From contig JARBJD010000274.1 in NCBI GenBank assembly GCA_033064195.1, positions 1-64,000 of the forward strand: a stretch of DNA of 64,000 bases, in the 5' to 3' direction. Both the position numbers and the translations under genes were made by a program. Source of the DNA: Blattamonas nauphoetae (Eukaryota > Preaxostyla > Oxymonadida). Below the pieces are notes generated by a model. That model saw only the letters and a program-made list of their open reading frames with translations, ran no database searches and was not told the origin of the DNA. Shown here piece after piece: positions 50,365-61,639 of the stretch; within the stretch, counting starts at the first letter, position 1; the number at the start of each line of letters is the position of its first letter.

Positions 50365-51815
50365 CAGCGCGTCACGGCGACTTGATCCGGCTGTAATTTT
50401 TGTTTTTAGACAGAACACGAGGGAGTTGAGAGTTCATTTTTCACTCACTTCAACTACCTTGAGTTATACATCTCTGGGATTTTTTTGGAAGAACAACAGT
50501 GAAAAATAAGAGAGAATGACATGAAATGCTACAGTAGGGGGACTTGTGTAGGACGACATGACACGTGATTCACCGCTGATTGCGCTCAACAATGGTTCCA
50601 AGATTGTCTCTCTCAAATCAAAGAAAGATCCAGAAGGAAAGAAGAAAAGGAAAAGGGAGAAATGAGACAGCTCGCTCGCTCCACGTCTCAGTCAACACAG
50701 TCACGAAATACACCAACACGCTGATCGTCGATGAACGACCAGGATGGATGAATCGAAAAGGTCAATCACAGCTGTACACCGGCAAGACTCTGAAAAAAGT
50801 GCAGATCGAGATCAAAAACAAGACATACAGCTCCGCGATCCAATTGAAGAAGGCCCTGAAGCTGCCAGGATCCGACCGTTCCTTCCAACGCTTCCTCAAA
50901 GCGAACAAAATCGGTCTCCACAAACACCGCAGAGTTCCACCCTTTCAACCACACCATATCCAGAATCGGTACAACTTCGCGAAAGAAACGATCTCGAAGG
51001 GCTTTCTTCCTGAACTCTGTCTCTTCGATGACGAGAAAACAGTGAGAGGGAGAGGGCCAGACAAGTACTACCGTTCTCTCCGGGAAGAGAACACGCCGCA
51101 ACCTGAGTCAAAGTCGAGAGCTCACCCTATTACAGTTGGTATTTGGGGATGTGTTGGTGTCGGGTTTAAGAGCAAGCTTTTCGTGACAGATGGGACCATC
51201 GACGGCGCTACCTATACTGATGCTGTCATCAACGGCCTCAGCAAGGCAAAGATGGATCCTCCCCTTGACACACGTGTTCTCCTCAGCGACAACGCCGGCT
51301 GGCACAAGAAAAGAGATGAAATGCCACGAATCGAAAGAGCAAAAATCAAGCAAAAATTCCTTCCACCACTTTCTAGCGACTTGAATCCCATCGAACATGT
51401 CTGGGCACTTCTCTCTTCCAAATTGTATGAAAATTGTGCAATTTACGACACTGTGGACTCACTTCGGAAGGCTGTCATCAAAGCCTGGAACTCGATCCCA
51501 CAAGAAAGTATCGACAACCTCGTTCTCTCTTATGGCGACCGCCTCCTCGAGTGTTACTCTCGCGAGGGAAAAATGACAAAATATTGGAAGGATAGAGCTG
51601 GATGAAGTGGATCACTTGTCATGTCGCGAAGTACATGACCATCATTTTTTTTCTGTTGCAGATTTCGCGTCACTCAGAATTTTTTATCTTCTCCTATTTT
51701 GTTCCAAGGTGTCTCCCTCTCTAAATTATCATTTACAGAAAATTGAAACAAATTGTGTCTCTATTCAAAAAAATACCACCGTTTTACAGCCGAATCAAGT
51801 CGTCGTGTCGCCCAG
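50365..51815. mobile_element. Complete-looking Tc1/mariner element, 1,451 bp, TA target duplication
   Basis: The left end CAGCGCGTCACGGCGACTTG at 50,365 and the right end (complement CTGGGCGACACGACGACTTG) at 51,815 are imperfect inverted repeats of about 33 bp. Both share GACTTGAT(C/T)CGGCTGTAA and are flanked by TA at 50,363-50,364 and 51,816-51,817. It encodes one uninterrupted transposase. It abuts the 1.47-kb element on its left and the 11.5-kb unit (13 bp from its first terminal base) on its right. Confidence 0.88.
50580..51605 (+). CDS. Tc1/mariner transposase, DD34E, 341 aa
   Basis: The N-terminal third is a helix-turn-helix DNA-binding region (NETARSLHVSVNTVTKYTNT). The DDE nuclease follows with CLFDDEKTV (first Asp), VLLSDNAGWHK (second Asp) and SDLNPIEHVWALL (Glu). 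Counting between the second Asp and the Glu gives 34 residues, the Tc1-type spacing. It catalyses cut-and-paste movement at TA sites. Length is normal (about 340), the frame is uninterrupted and the flanking inverted repeats are present, so the copy could be active. The likely start is the ATG at 50,592 or the upstream in-frame near-cognate codon. It is a plain DNA transposon gene inside the 1,451-bp element. Confidence 0.92.
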   Translation: MRSTMVPRLSLSNQRKIQKERRKGKGRNETARSLHVSVNTVTKYTNTLIVDERPGWMNRKGQSQLYTGKTLKKVQIEIKNKTYSSAIQLKKALKLPGSDRSFQRFLKANKIGLHKHRRVPPFQPHHIQNRYNFAKETISKGFLPELCLFDDEKTVRGRGPDKYYRSLREENTPQPESKSRAHPITVGIWGCVGVGFKSKLFVTDGTIDGATYTDAVINGLSKAKMDPPLDTRVLLSDNAGWHKKRDEMPRIERAKIKQKFLPPLSSDLNPIEHVWALLSSKLYENCAIYDTVDSLRKAVIKAWNSIPQESIDNLVLSYGDRLLECYSREGKMTKYWKDRAG

Positions 51816-51830
51816 TATAGAAGGGATTTC

Positions 51831-52096
51831 GGCATGATACGTTTTCTAGCCACCTTCCAAAAACATGTTCAATATACTTGATTGGGTGTATATCGACGGA
51901 ATCTTTGCGAATTTCCGGTTGAAAACGTGCGGAAAGTGCCGAACTCGATGATAAATAAAAAAATTATGACCTCGGATCAAGCCCATAATTCGGAAATCAA
52001 GAACCGTTGAACATCCTAGACCATCCTGATATTCTCTGTCCTAGAACTACCTTTCCGCACACTGTTTAACCGTAGACACCATAAACACGTCTCACC
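51831..52096 (+). repeat. Left terminal inverted repeat of the 11.5-kb unit (duplication at 51,823-51,830)
   Basis: 266 bp. The outer end is GGCATGATACG and the inner end ..CACGTCTCACC, whose complement GGTGAGACGTG looks like a splice donor pointing outward. Confidence 0.9.
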
Positions 52097-52130
52097 TTGA
52101 TCTTCAACAATTTCCGCTCCAACCCTTGTT

Positions 52131-52430
52131 TTGCCAATGACCACTCCACCTACCCGCTCACAAGCAACAATCAGCTCGCGAGTAACGCCCACAAGCCAAT
52201 ATCAACACGCAAAGATCTCTGATGACCCACATCAACCATCCGTTGAATTGCTTCAAGACAGCAATTATCAGAACGATAAGGATAGTCCCAAAATTGTTCG
52301 AAACTCACACACTCAATCTTTATCCCTCATGAGACTGTTTGATTTATCCTTGGAACAAGAACAGACTGCAATTACTAATTGTTCAGTCGTGTCAGGCGGA
52401 TTGATCATTGCTTCACAATCGTCGTCTTGA
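52131..52430 (+). CDS. Possible host-like coding exon, Ser/Thr/Gln-rich, 99 codons
   Basis: The frame opens at an ATG just inside the left terminal repeat of the 11.5-kb unit. It encodes mostly polar, probably disordered sequence (TPPTRSQATISSRVTPTSQY) followed by a helix (SLMRLFDLSLEQEQTAI). No domain is recognised and the frame may be chance. Downstream to 52,900 there are further short Lys/Arg/Pro-rich frames (IKPPLKRMRMMRRTIKPPLK, a duplicated IKPPLK word) that may belong to the same decayed gene. Confidence 0.3.
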   Translation: MPMTTPPTRSQATISSRVTPTSQYQHAKISDDPHQPSVELLQDSNYQNDKDSPKIVRNSHTQSLSLMRLFDLSLEQEQTAITNCSVVSGGLIIASQSSS

Positions 52431-53189
52431 GTGGGTGACCGCAGAAGAAAAGAAAAGTCTGGAAACATTGAACGAACAGAAGCTGAATCGAAGAGAGTTG
52501 AGGATCAAACCGAAACATATTCATGATCTGGACGCAAATACATTTTCCAATGAACTACGACAATAAGAAACCGTATCATTGCTCACTATGCTGGTTAACA
52601 CTTTCCCCACACCTGTTGAAACACTCCCATCCACCAACGATTCTTCGAATCAGACAATCAAACCGCCGCTGAAACGGATGAGGATGATGAGGCGGACAAT
52701 CAAACCGCCCCTGAAGAGTGTGAAGAATCAGATAATCAACAGATCTCTGCAGAAAATGTGTAACTGAATTGGAGAATCATCCTTCCCTAGCTGAGGATGA
52801 ACAATCTGTCGCCGAACTTCGGAGTCGTCCATCCGGGTTGTCCGAGATTCGCTGACTTTCTTTCCAACCTCATCGGACAGATCATTCGAAAACACGATGT
52901 TCAAGAGTATACGTTCGGACACCATTCAAGAATTCGTTGAGTCCCACGAACCTCTCTTTGATGGATCTCCTTTCCTGAATTATGGATTTCTTGTGCGAAT
53001 TATGTCAATCCATCCCTGCTTCTCATCATTCGCTTCTGTTTCAAACCGTCAGACCATCCCAGTGACCAATCCACAACTGCCGTCACTTGTCTGCCTCCTC
53101 TTTGCTCATTTTCTCAGCTGTGGACGAAAACCTCCATTATTTTGCCGTGTTGACGTCCAATCACGACGGTGAAATCGATTCCAGAAATT

Positions 53190-55612
53190 TTCCGAGCCGA
53201 ATCAAGCTTCTGAACATGAGTTCATCTTCGCCAACAAAACCGGCCTCGCAGCGGCTAAAATCGCCGAGATCTGCAACACGCCCCTCCATATGTCGCTTCT
53301 GAGGTTGATCTGCTTCAGCGCAGTCGATTTTGGAAGCGACAGCGTGACTTTTGTTGGATCTGCCATCCACTTCGCGTCCACCCTGCTGAGCCAGCCATTA
53401 TCGTCCCATTCGTTCGAGGGATGTGACGCGAAGGAACAGCCGTCTCTGACGACTATGCTGCGGACATCAGATGCATCATGCGCACGCTGTTTCAAGAACA
53501 TTGTAATGCACCAAAGAAAACATCTCGACAAGGAAAGCGAAAGGGGAGGAAGAGGAAAAGACGGAAGACGTGGCGGAACTGAGCGAAGAGACACTGAAAC
53601 AGCAGGCACTCGAGAAAGAGCGGAAGGAACTCGAAAAGACTTTGCGACACAACAAACAGACAGACCTTCAGCAACTTGGCACGCTCTTCGACAGACATCC
53701 CCAGCATCTCCTCATCACACCAGGCGAGCTCACAGCAAAGGAGGCGATTGTGATTGGGGGAGGAGACGAGGTGCAGGCCAAATCTGAGTCTGATTACGAC
53801 GATGCTCTGCGTGAAACCAGCGAGGACGACTCTGACGAGGGGAGGGAAGCCAGCGAGTATGAACACCCACTCCGCATCCAACGCAACCTTCTCCATCTCC
53901 TCCACCCGAACCCGAATAACCATAGAAGGAAACGAAAGGGAAGAAAAGAGACAAAACACTCGCAGACACTTCAGCATCCATCCCTGCCTCAACTGCTCTC
54001 CCACAGCTCGTGACGCACTCGAAACAAATCCAGAATCACGACCGACTCAGCTGAAGGAAGGTAGCGACGACGAGAGCAACCGCTTCAACAAACAGCAAAA
54101 GGAGGGGCGGCGGGGGAGGAGGAGGGCAGAGAGGCTGCGAAGGAAGGGGAGACTCAACGACCTCAAACAGAAAACAGAGAACAGCGACACTTTGGAGATG
54201 CTGACTGAGATTCTGATGGCGCCAACTGTCCAAACAGTGGCCATCAGCGCCAGAAACGGAAGAGAGAGCGTCGGCTGAGAAACGAGCTGCACACGATCTT
54301 CAAAGAGGAGGAGGAGCTGTCCACGTTGGAAGAGGAACGGCGGAGGCTCGCTGCTCTGAAGAAGGACGACGACGGGCTTCTCAACTACAACCTTCCCAGC
54401 GAACACCCCAGCCATCGACCAACGCCCGTTCCAAGCCCACTCAACCTCAGAGTGATGGGACTCGACGCAATCTCCGTCCATCCCTTCAGCCAACTCGCCC
54501 AGTCCGAGTATCTCCTCAACCAGCACAACGCATTCAAACCTCAGTTTACTGTCGACAGACTCCTTTCAGAACTCAGACATGCCAGCCGCTCCACTTCCGC
54601 TTTCTTCCCCAAACATCGACTCACACTCTCTCAGCAGATCCAACGCGATTGCATCAGATCTGAGAAGCCCAACAGACGAGGCCCTCACAATGCAAAGACG
54701 ATTGTGAAGCGGAGTGCGGAGGAGACAGAGTCGATGTGGACGATGCTGCGTCACTTCACAAAAATGATCCAAAAGGAAGACATCCAACTCCTCATCTGGG
54801 TGGTCATCCTGCACTGGTTTGTCTTCCCGCGGCACCAACACAAGGAGGAGTTCACAGGCAGAGACAACAGCCAGATGCTGGACGAAAAGGTCGAGACTGC
54901 TCCGTCTGAAGATGAGAAGCCGAAATCGAAAGCATCTACAAAACTGTCCAAGTCACCCGCGAAGGAAAAGAAAGGAAAGGAAGAGTAGCCGAGTAAAGAC
55001 ATAAAACCTGCCGAAGAGCCACACGAAACCGAAAGGTCGACTGTCCATCAGGTTGTCCTCCAGACCTTCCTGAACGATCTCATCGACACTGTCGTTCAGC
55101 GATGTTCCGCCGACACCTCACCCCCACCACAGGAACACTCCATTCCTCACGTCAAGCCAGCCAAAGCTGTTCTGGACGAGACTGTTCGTTCACCTCTCCA
55201 ACCACTCTGCTGTCTTCCGACTCACCGCCGTCAAACCATTCGCCCTCACCTCCATCTTCAACCCCCATCGATTCCAATCTCTCTTCATCTTCCACACGCC
55301 ATCTCCATTCTGTGGCATTCCTCGAGTCTTTGTCTCCCTCCCCTTCGACGATGCATTTGGCTGCATCATCTTTGATGTCGAGCGGAGACGTCGCCGCAAT
55401 TATCAGAGCGAGGAACAACCCCAGCCAGCGACAGACAAAGCCCCGAAAAAGAGAAAGCTCGACGTGTTCGACCTCATATTCAACAAAGTCCGGAAGCAAA
55501 AGGGGATGGAGGCAGATTCTGAAACAGACGACGAGATGACCGTGTGCGGGATCGACTGGGTGCCCAACATCAAAAAGTGGGATAAAGAAAGCAGCCACGG
55601 AGGAGGTTGTTG
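53190..55612 (+). CDS. Host-like nuclear-style protein gene, Lys/Glu/Asp-rich, several exons
   Basis: Coding stretches in order: KFSEPNQASEHEFIFANKTG and LAAAKIAEICNTPLHMSLL (53,190-53,300); a Lys/Arg-rich KKTSRQGKRKGRKRKRRKTW (about 53,510-53,570); the 53,570-54,010 frame (EETLKQQALEKERKELEKT, SESDYDDALRETSEDDSDEG); Lys/Arg/Asp-rich words to 54,290; the 54,326-54,988 frame (QLAQSEYLLNQHNAFKPQFT, IQKEDIQLLIWVVILHW) and a final part to 55,612 (FRLTAVKPFALTSIFNPHRF, GIPRVFVSLPFDDAFGCIIF, GIDWVPNIKKWDKESSHGGG). Basic and acidic patches suggest a nuclear protein. Frame changes imply introns or decay. The product is not recognised. It lies inside the 11.5-kb unit. Confidence 0.5.
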
Positions 55613-55974
55613 AAGTGCAGCAGACGGAAAAGACAGAACAGCCAAAGGAAGAAGAGATCATAACTACGTGTCCATTATTCAACCTTTTTACCATTTTCCG
55701 ACCCTTCCACTTCGTAAATTGACTTCATGTGAATTGAAAATCCGTTGGATACACGACTGTTTCACAAGAGGGCAAATCTGTGACTGACAGGTAGGATCGA
55801 ACCCATTGATCGTACTTTTTCTCTCTGAACTCCAAGAACAGGTATTTGTAAGTTCTTTCTTATTGAATCTGATTTAAGTATCACGAATAGAGTCATTTCT
55901 GTGTCTGATTCCTGGTTTCTATCACACATCATGTCAATAACTCATTTCACTGTTTCACCTGAAAACACTTCGGA

Positions 55975-56075
55975 GAAATGGTAAATTCCGATTATGGGTT
56001 CCGATATTTCTCCGGTCGGTGACCGTCCGTACTTTTCGATAAAAACTGACCGGTCAGTGACGGTCAGACAAGCCT
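55975..56075 (-). repeat. Solitary hAT-type end related to the ends of the 13.8-kb unit
   Basis: The complement reads TAGGCTTGTCTGACCGTCAC then TGACCGGTCAG, ATCGAAAAGTAC and ATCGGAACCCATAATCG, matching the left end of the 13.8-kb unit with scattered changes over about 100 bp. The partner end was not found, so this is a relic. Confidence 0.7.
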
Positions 56076-56307
56076 ACTTTTGAAACATGAAACAAGATAA
56101 TGATGTGTTGCTACAATCATTCGAAACAATCTTGAAAAGGACAACACTAAACCGTAAGGAAGATGCAATCGACATTAATCTCTCACAGGGTCAGCCGGTT
56201 CTGAAGAAAAAGGAAGCTGAGCGAACTCTTCTCTCCGCATCCGAGCATTGTCTCTTCCATTCCATCTACTCTGCCCACCATCGGCCTCAAACTGAGTTTC
56301 CCTTAGA

Positions 56308-56869
56308 TTGTTAAGGGAGGCATATTATGTGGGCGTGGCTTCACTTAATCGTGAACGGATTGGACGTAACACTACCATTCCTGTGTTGAAAGCAGTTGTC
56401 GAAGCTGCCCATAGATTGACTGAAGAGACGTTGCAGGGTTGTTCGGATGATTGTCTATTCTCAATGATTCGTTGGAGACACCAAAAAACCTTCTGGTGAG
56501 CGTCAGTAGATCAGCAAAAAGTCACACACATAGAAATACGAGGTGTTTTCTGAAGCTTTGTTTCGTGGAAAAGATCCATCCTTTTTGAAAGTTCATGAAT
56601 ATCCATCATTTTTTCACAACTGGGTCAGAATTGTGTATTTCGTTACACAGGGTGAGGTCTCGAATCGAAAAACGAGACGAGTCACTCGCGTTGGTTTCTG
56701 GTCTGGTTTCACGAGAATTATGTTGAATGGTGTCTCCAACGAATCATTGAGAAGAGACAATTACTGTCTTGGCAATTTCATGAGAGGAGATTCGCAGGTC
56801 AAGTTTATCGAATCGATGAGGAGTCACTCCCAGTATTGTATCTTTCACTTAATAATATGTCATATTTAA
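56308..56869 (+). CDS. Two short frames, possible decayed gene
   Basis: 56,308-56,499 reads EAYYVGVASLNRERIGRNTT then PVLKAVVEAAHRLTEETLQG, and 56,543-56,869 reads FLKVHEYPSFFHNWVRIVYF then RVTRVGFWSGFTRIMLNG. Both have amino-acid variety unlike simple repeats, but no domain, start context or splice site decides whether they are real. Confidence 0.25.
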
Positions 56870-57272
56870 AGTTGTTCTGTTCGTAAATGTGTATTTGGTG
56901 GAATAGCAGAAGAAAGGATGAAAACAACGAGCTGGAAATGGATGATGGTGGATAATGTGTGTCCTGGTGGACTTTTTATTTACGTAAATACAGAATCAAA
57001 CTCTTCACCTGTCAAAATACCTGTGATCTGAATCCGATTAAAGGTAACTGAGTATTCTGGGTTTGGGTGATGAATGTCTGGTCGGAGGAAAAGTATGTTG
57101 GATTGCCTCTATCGTAGCAACCACCTGCTGGGCAATATGTCAAATCAACATGGAACAAATGACAAACCTGGTTAATGTCGTCATGGATGTTCGTTTTTCA
57201 TCACAATTAAAACTTGTTCAGTTGTGACCGATCGAATTGATGATGTCACTCATGACACAATCTCAATTGATA

Positions 57273-58199
57273 CAGTCTGAATAGTTCAAAGTCGAACATA
57301 AATAATTCAAAGTCGAAATGAAATAATTCAAAGTCGAAGTAAATAATTCAAAGTCGAAGTGAAATAATTCAAAGTCGAAGTAAATAATTCAAAGTCGAAG
57401 TGAAATAATTCAAAGTCGAAGTGAAATAATTCAAAGTCGAAATGAAATAATTCAAAGTCGAAGTGAAATAATTCAAAGTCGAAATTCAGATTTTTTGTCT
57501 TTAGCTTCCGAAATCACCATACAATTCACTTTATTTCTCCTGTGAACATTTTGTACCAATGTGCTTTATCGGGTGAACACGGATGTCAGGATTGAAAACA
57601 ATGCACTCTTGCCATATGAAGGGATTTTTAGCTTTGTAGATGAAAAAAGTCACTTCATTGGTCTGAGAAGAAACAACCAGTGACATGCATTTGGCACAAT
57701 GATTCAACTGACATTTGAGAGGTGTGAAGGAGTCATCGGTGTGACTAGTTGTGGGAACATTTTAGCCTTGTTCAACTTGTGCTGAATCTGATTCATTGGT
57801 TTTTCTGGGCTTAGACGATGAATTAGTGTGAGATGAGCTCTAAAATGTGAACTATGGCCGAGAAAGTGATGAATGGTGTCAGATGAGACTTGACTAGCCA
57901 GTACCATGATCATTGATTCTGTTTTTGTATGCATGAAAGAGTGGTTTGTGAGGTTCACCTGAACAAATTGGTCCAAAAATTTGGTCCTTCGACTTTGAAT
58001 TATTACATTTCGACTTTGAATTATTTCATTTCGACTTTGAATTATTTCATTTCGACTTTGAATTATTTCACTTCGACTTTGAATTATTTCATTTCGACTT
58101 TGAATTATTTCATTTCGACTTTGAATTATTTCATTTCGACTTTGAATTATTTTCTTCGACTTTGAATTATTTAAGTTCGACTTTGAACTATTCAGACTG
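57273..58199. mobile_element. Foldback element, 927 bp, with tandem-repeat arms and TA target duplication
   Basis: The ends CAGTCTGAATAG and CTATTCAGACTG are perfect inverted repeats flanked by TA at 57,271-57,272 and 58,200-58,201. Each arm is about 200 bp of a 20-21-bp tandem unit (AATAATTCAAAGTCGAAGTG), in opposite orientation at the two ends. The TA duplication and CAGT start suggest mobilisation by a Tc1/mariner-type transposase. The middle encodes nothing supported. Confidence 0.85.
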
Positions 58200-58371
58200 T
58201 ATGCTCCGGATTGCACAACCAAGAACAATGCTATAATAAACATTCCTGGTCAACGGTTTTCGGACTCCCCCTTTATTTTTCAGATTTACACTTTGAACTC
58301 TGATTGTGGAAATCTGATCATTGATGGAGATCATGTTGTTCGAGTGAATGAATCAAATGAGACCATATTTT

Positions 58372-58420
58372 TGGGCTTTACAATATCTACGACTAAATTG
58401 CTAACTATACGACTGGAGCA
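58372..58420 (+). repeat. Shortened copy of tRNA-derived repeat family 2
   Basis: GGGCTTTACAATATCTACGA and CTAAATTGCTAACTATACGA match the units at 40.8 and 45.7 kb, but the B-box half is missing. Confidence 0.5.
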
Positions 58421-59866
58421 GACCATTCCAAAATGGCCCACAGTTTTTTATGTTTTAGTTTTCAGTTGTGAGTAATCCGGTGTTTATTGGAGTTACGGTG
58501 TCGAAATCAACCAGAAACAGCTATATGAGACGGAATTCCTTTTTTTTCAAATGAGTTAACAAGATTTGAGAGACAAAAGCTGATTTTACTTTTTTATGGG
58601 TTTTCAACAAATCACTCGTTCTCGACAACCATGGGGTCCTTAAGGTGCGCCCCCAATGACAGCTTCACCTCAATTTTATCACCATTTTCTCGTATTTTTG
58701 ACAATAATTCTTGAGTATTGCCCGCAAAGCGGAACGTTCTGGACTGGAGCACGAAACAGTCATGGACACAAGTTTTCTTCACCATCAGATCACGTTTCTC
58801 AACAGGCATTTTTTTGCATTTTTTCCAATACACTTCATCTTCCTCTCATTTTGTGATTTCTCACTTCTGGAATCAAGAGAGTCTGTGGAAGAGAAAAAAG
58901 GAAAAAAGATGGTTCAGTTTTCCTTCAAACTTTCTTAATATCTCAACGAGGAATGGATGTTCGTCGTTTCTGAGTGTCGAAACCAACTATTCGACTCACT
59001 TCACCTCCGACAGCCAGCGAAGAGTGGAGGTTTTGACCGCCAGAGTTTGACCTTCAGAATCACGTCGATTAATCATCGCCGGTTTCACTTTAAGACATGA
59101 TTTTTGCTCTAAAATTTTCGAAATAGTATTCGGAGTAGTTTTTAAAGTGTTTTTGAAAAAAGGAAAGAAAAATTATCGTTCATCATCTCTATATGACGAA
59201 GACGATTTTTTTGCCCATGACTGAAAGTTCAATTCCCACTTCGGTTATTTTTATATTCCATCTTTTCTCATTATGCTCCATTTATCAGTTGTAACTGTCT
59301 TTCAAAGAGTAAAGTGATAGAGGTGAAGGGTGGATGAGTTTGAACATATATGGCCCATGGTAAATTTCGTGATTGATCCAACAGAGAAACAAGCACTGAT
59401 ATGGCATCTGAAAAGTGACTCTCTCGCTTACCGTTTGTTTCATTCTCTCTTTCTCTCATTGATATCTCCCTTAGTCTTCTCTGGACTCTTCATTTCGGAA
59501 ATGCACTCGTGATCGTCGTACTTGGTGAATCTGATGCACAAAAACAAATCACTTTCTTCCATCCTTCTCATGGTTCGTTTTATTCTATATTTCTTTCCCT
59601 CATATCTCCTGCAAATCAGCTCGTAGTCGATTATAAACATTTCCGACATCCTCTGACATTGAAGCATGATCTTCCGTTTCTAACATGGTCTAATCCAAAA
59701 ATACAATGGCAATGATGTGGCATATGGATTCACGAACGATGGTCAGCACTTATCAACGACAATGTATCGATTCAGGACAAGATGATCCCCCACTTCCCAA
59801 AGATCAACTGCATGTCACCCACTCCAGTCACAGTCATCCAACGATGACTCAATTCCTTCCTTCACA

Positions 59867-61258
59867 TCATCCAGTCTGTCTCAGAGAAGGGCTCGGTGTG
59901 GTATGCCCTTCACGAACAATGTTTGTGTCGGCGACTTGAAGAAGAGTGAAGAGATGAGGAGGGATGGTTTGGGAGGGGTAGAGATGAAAGACTAGGTGTT
60001 GGTGAGGAGCGGAGAGACGACAAGGAGCGACAAGGAGAAACGAGATGGACGACAAGGATCGCCGAGGGACGATCGCAGATGTTGACAAGAACGATTTCGA
60101 GAGAATGTGCCGCACCAGAGGCAACAGCGGCGAGACCGAGAGGAATGGTGGGATGGGATTGCTGAGAGATCGGAAGGGAGACATCTTGCCTGACAAGATC
60201 GAAGAGACAAGCACAAAGTTGAGGATGAAGTGGGCATCTTGGTTGTACTGCAGCACAGACAGAAGGAGAGAGCCATCTTTGGTGATGTCCGTGTTCGCTG
60301 TGCTTTGACGAGGCGGCGTGTTGGTGTTGTCGTCCAGCTGAACACGACACTCGCACATCCGAAGATGGAATTCACTTGCACTTGGAATGAAGCATCGAGA
60401 CAGCGCGTTCATCCACATTTCTGTCGTGTTTTCTTCATCCCACCGAATGCAAGTGAATGTCTGTGTCGGTGAACTGAACGAGACGAGGAAGGGAGAGCGT
60501 GTGGTGAAGAGGACTGTCAAGATGGGCAGCATGCGAAGTGTTATTGTGAGTCTGCGGGGCGAGACCGCGAATAATGTGGTGATCGTTCCGAAGAAAGTGA
60601 ACGAGAGCTGGCAGGCTTTAATTTGTGTGTCGGTGATGAGCAATGAGATGTTGGAAGGGTCGGCGTCGATAACTGTTGAACCCAGCACCACTGATTTGAA
60701 GTGGAAATTGAGAGAGAGAAAGGTGTTGTCGTCTTGTACAAAACAGAGTTGATCGAGTTTGATGTCGATGGATGGCTTGGGAGCAGCACGAGGAATGAGC
60801 GGAGAAATCAGGATGAGAAACGATGCTGCTTTTGAGGGGAAGAGCGAACAGAGTGGACATTGAATGAACTTGGCCAGTTTTAGTGTCTCGTCCTGCTGCG
60901 GTCCAATCGACGTTGTGAACGGCATTCGAAGGTCGTCCACCGAATTCGCAATCCCGTTCAGCTGAGCGTGGATTTGAGACGGAGTTGTCAGACTAGTGTT
61001 TCGATGATGGCATCCAGCGACGGACACTTCGATGAACAGTTGGAAGGTCTTCCACATCGTCGAGAAGAACGACGACGCGCAGCGGATCTTGTTCTGTGCA
61101 GTTTTTGCTGACACGTCCGGCTGGGTGTATATTGAGAGAGCTCGGAGGATCTCCGCTGTTTCGTTGAGGAGCAGGTTGAGGATGAGAGCACAGACAGTCA
61201 GGGTGAGCGAGAACCCTGCCGTCGGCTCTGTCCCCACAACGAACGCGTCTTCCATCAA
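59867..61258 (-). CDS. Rearranged paralogue of the 41.3-45.3 kb gene, 463-aa open frame
   Basis: The frame matches the decayed gene at 41-45 kb in several blocks: AFVVGTEPxxGFSLTLT, IANSVDDLRMPFT, LILISPLIPRAAP, FKSVVLGSTVIDADPS, TFTCIRWDEENTTEMWMN and GSLLLSVLQYNQDAHFILN. Relative to that copy, about 1.5 kb is missing between LFTTRSPFLVSFSS and PTQTFTC; the joint falls at a short shared TCGCC/CGCC word (near 43,030 and 44,535), which suggests deletion by microhomology. A second region (about 42,430-42,960) also differs. Despite this the frame stays open for 463 codons. Homology extends upstream to about 61,500. It lies inside the 11.5-kb unit. The product is not recognised; Leu-rich helical style. 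Confidence 0.6.
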   Translation of the reverse strand: MMEDAFVVGTEPTAGFSLTLTVCALILNLLLNETAEILRALSIYTQPDVSAKTAQNKIRCASSFFSTMWKTFQLFIEVSVAGCHHRNTSLTTPSQIHAQLNGIANSVDDLRMPFTTSIGPQQDETLKLAKFIQCPLCSLFPSKAASFLILISPLIPRAAPKPSIDIKLDQLCFVQDDNTFLSLNFHFKSVVLGSTVIDADPSNISLLITDTQIKACQLSFTFFGTITTLFAVSPRRLTITLRMLPILTVLFTTRSPFLVSFSSPTQTFTCIRWDEENTTEMWMNALSRCFIPSASEFHLRMCECRVQLDDNTNTPPRQSTANTDITKDGSLLLSVLQYNQDAHFILNFVLVSSILSGKMSPFRSLSNPIPPFLSVSPLLPLVRHILSKSFLSTSAIVPRRSLSSISFLLVAPCRLSAPHQHLVFHLYPSQTIPPHLFTLLQVADTNIVREGHTTPSPSLRQTG

Positions 61259-61639
61259 ACCCGATTGGACGATGAGCGATGGTGTGCGGTTGTGAATGAG
61301 AGCCGTGTGTTGGTCTCTATCTCCTCTCCCAGCTCATCCGATCTCCTCCACTCGACATCGGAACAGGATAAGTGGATGTGGCTGATTCGAGCAAAGAAGG
61401 GAATAATATGAGAAGAAAATGGTGGAACGGATAGAAAGAAGAGACATAAGTCGAACTCGAGGAAGAAAGCAGAGAAAAAGGCGATCCTGATCACGATCAT
61501 ACAAGGTCTCAGTTTGAAGCCCCCGTGGAGATTGGCAGAGAGCTGGACGACATGCTCCAACTGTCTTTACCAGATATCCAGAGCGAGGGTGAAGATGGGT
61601 TGCAGTTGGACTGATTGCTCCCTCCAAATACCATGCATT

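Noticed and set aside
55780-55835. B-box-like GGTTCGATCC on the minus strand as a tRNA gene
   Set aside because: No pairing T stem, acceptor or A box at the right distance.
59190-59260. AAGTTCAATTCCC with T run as another tRNA-derived unit
   Set aside because: Only the B-box half resembles family 2; the upstream half does not match well enough to call.
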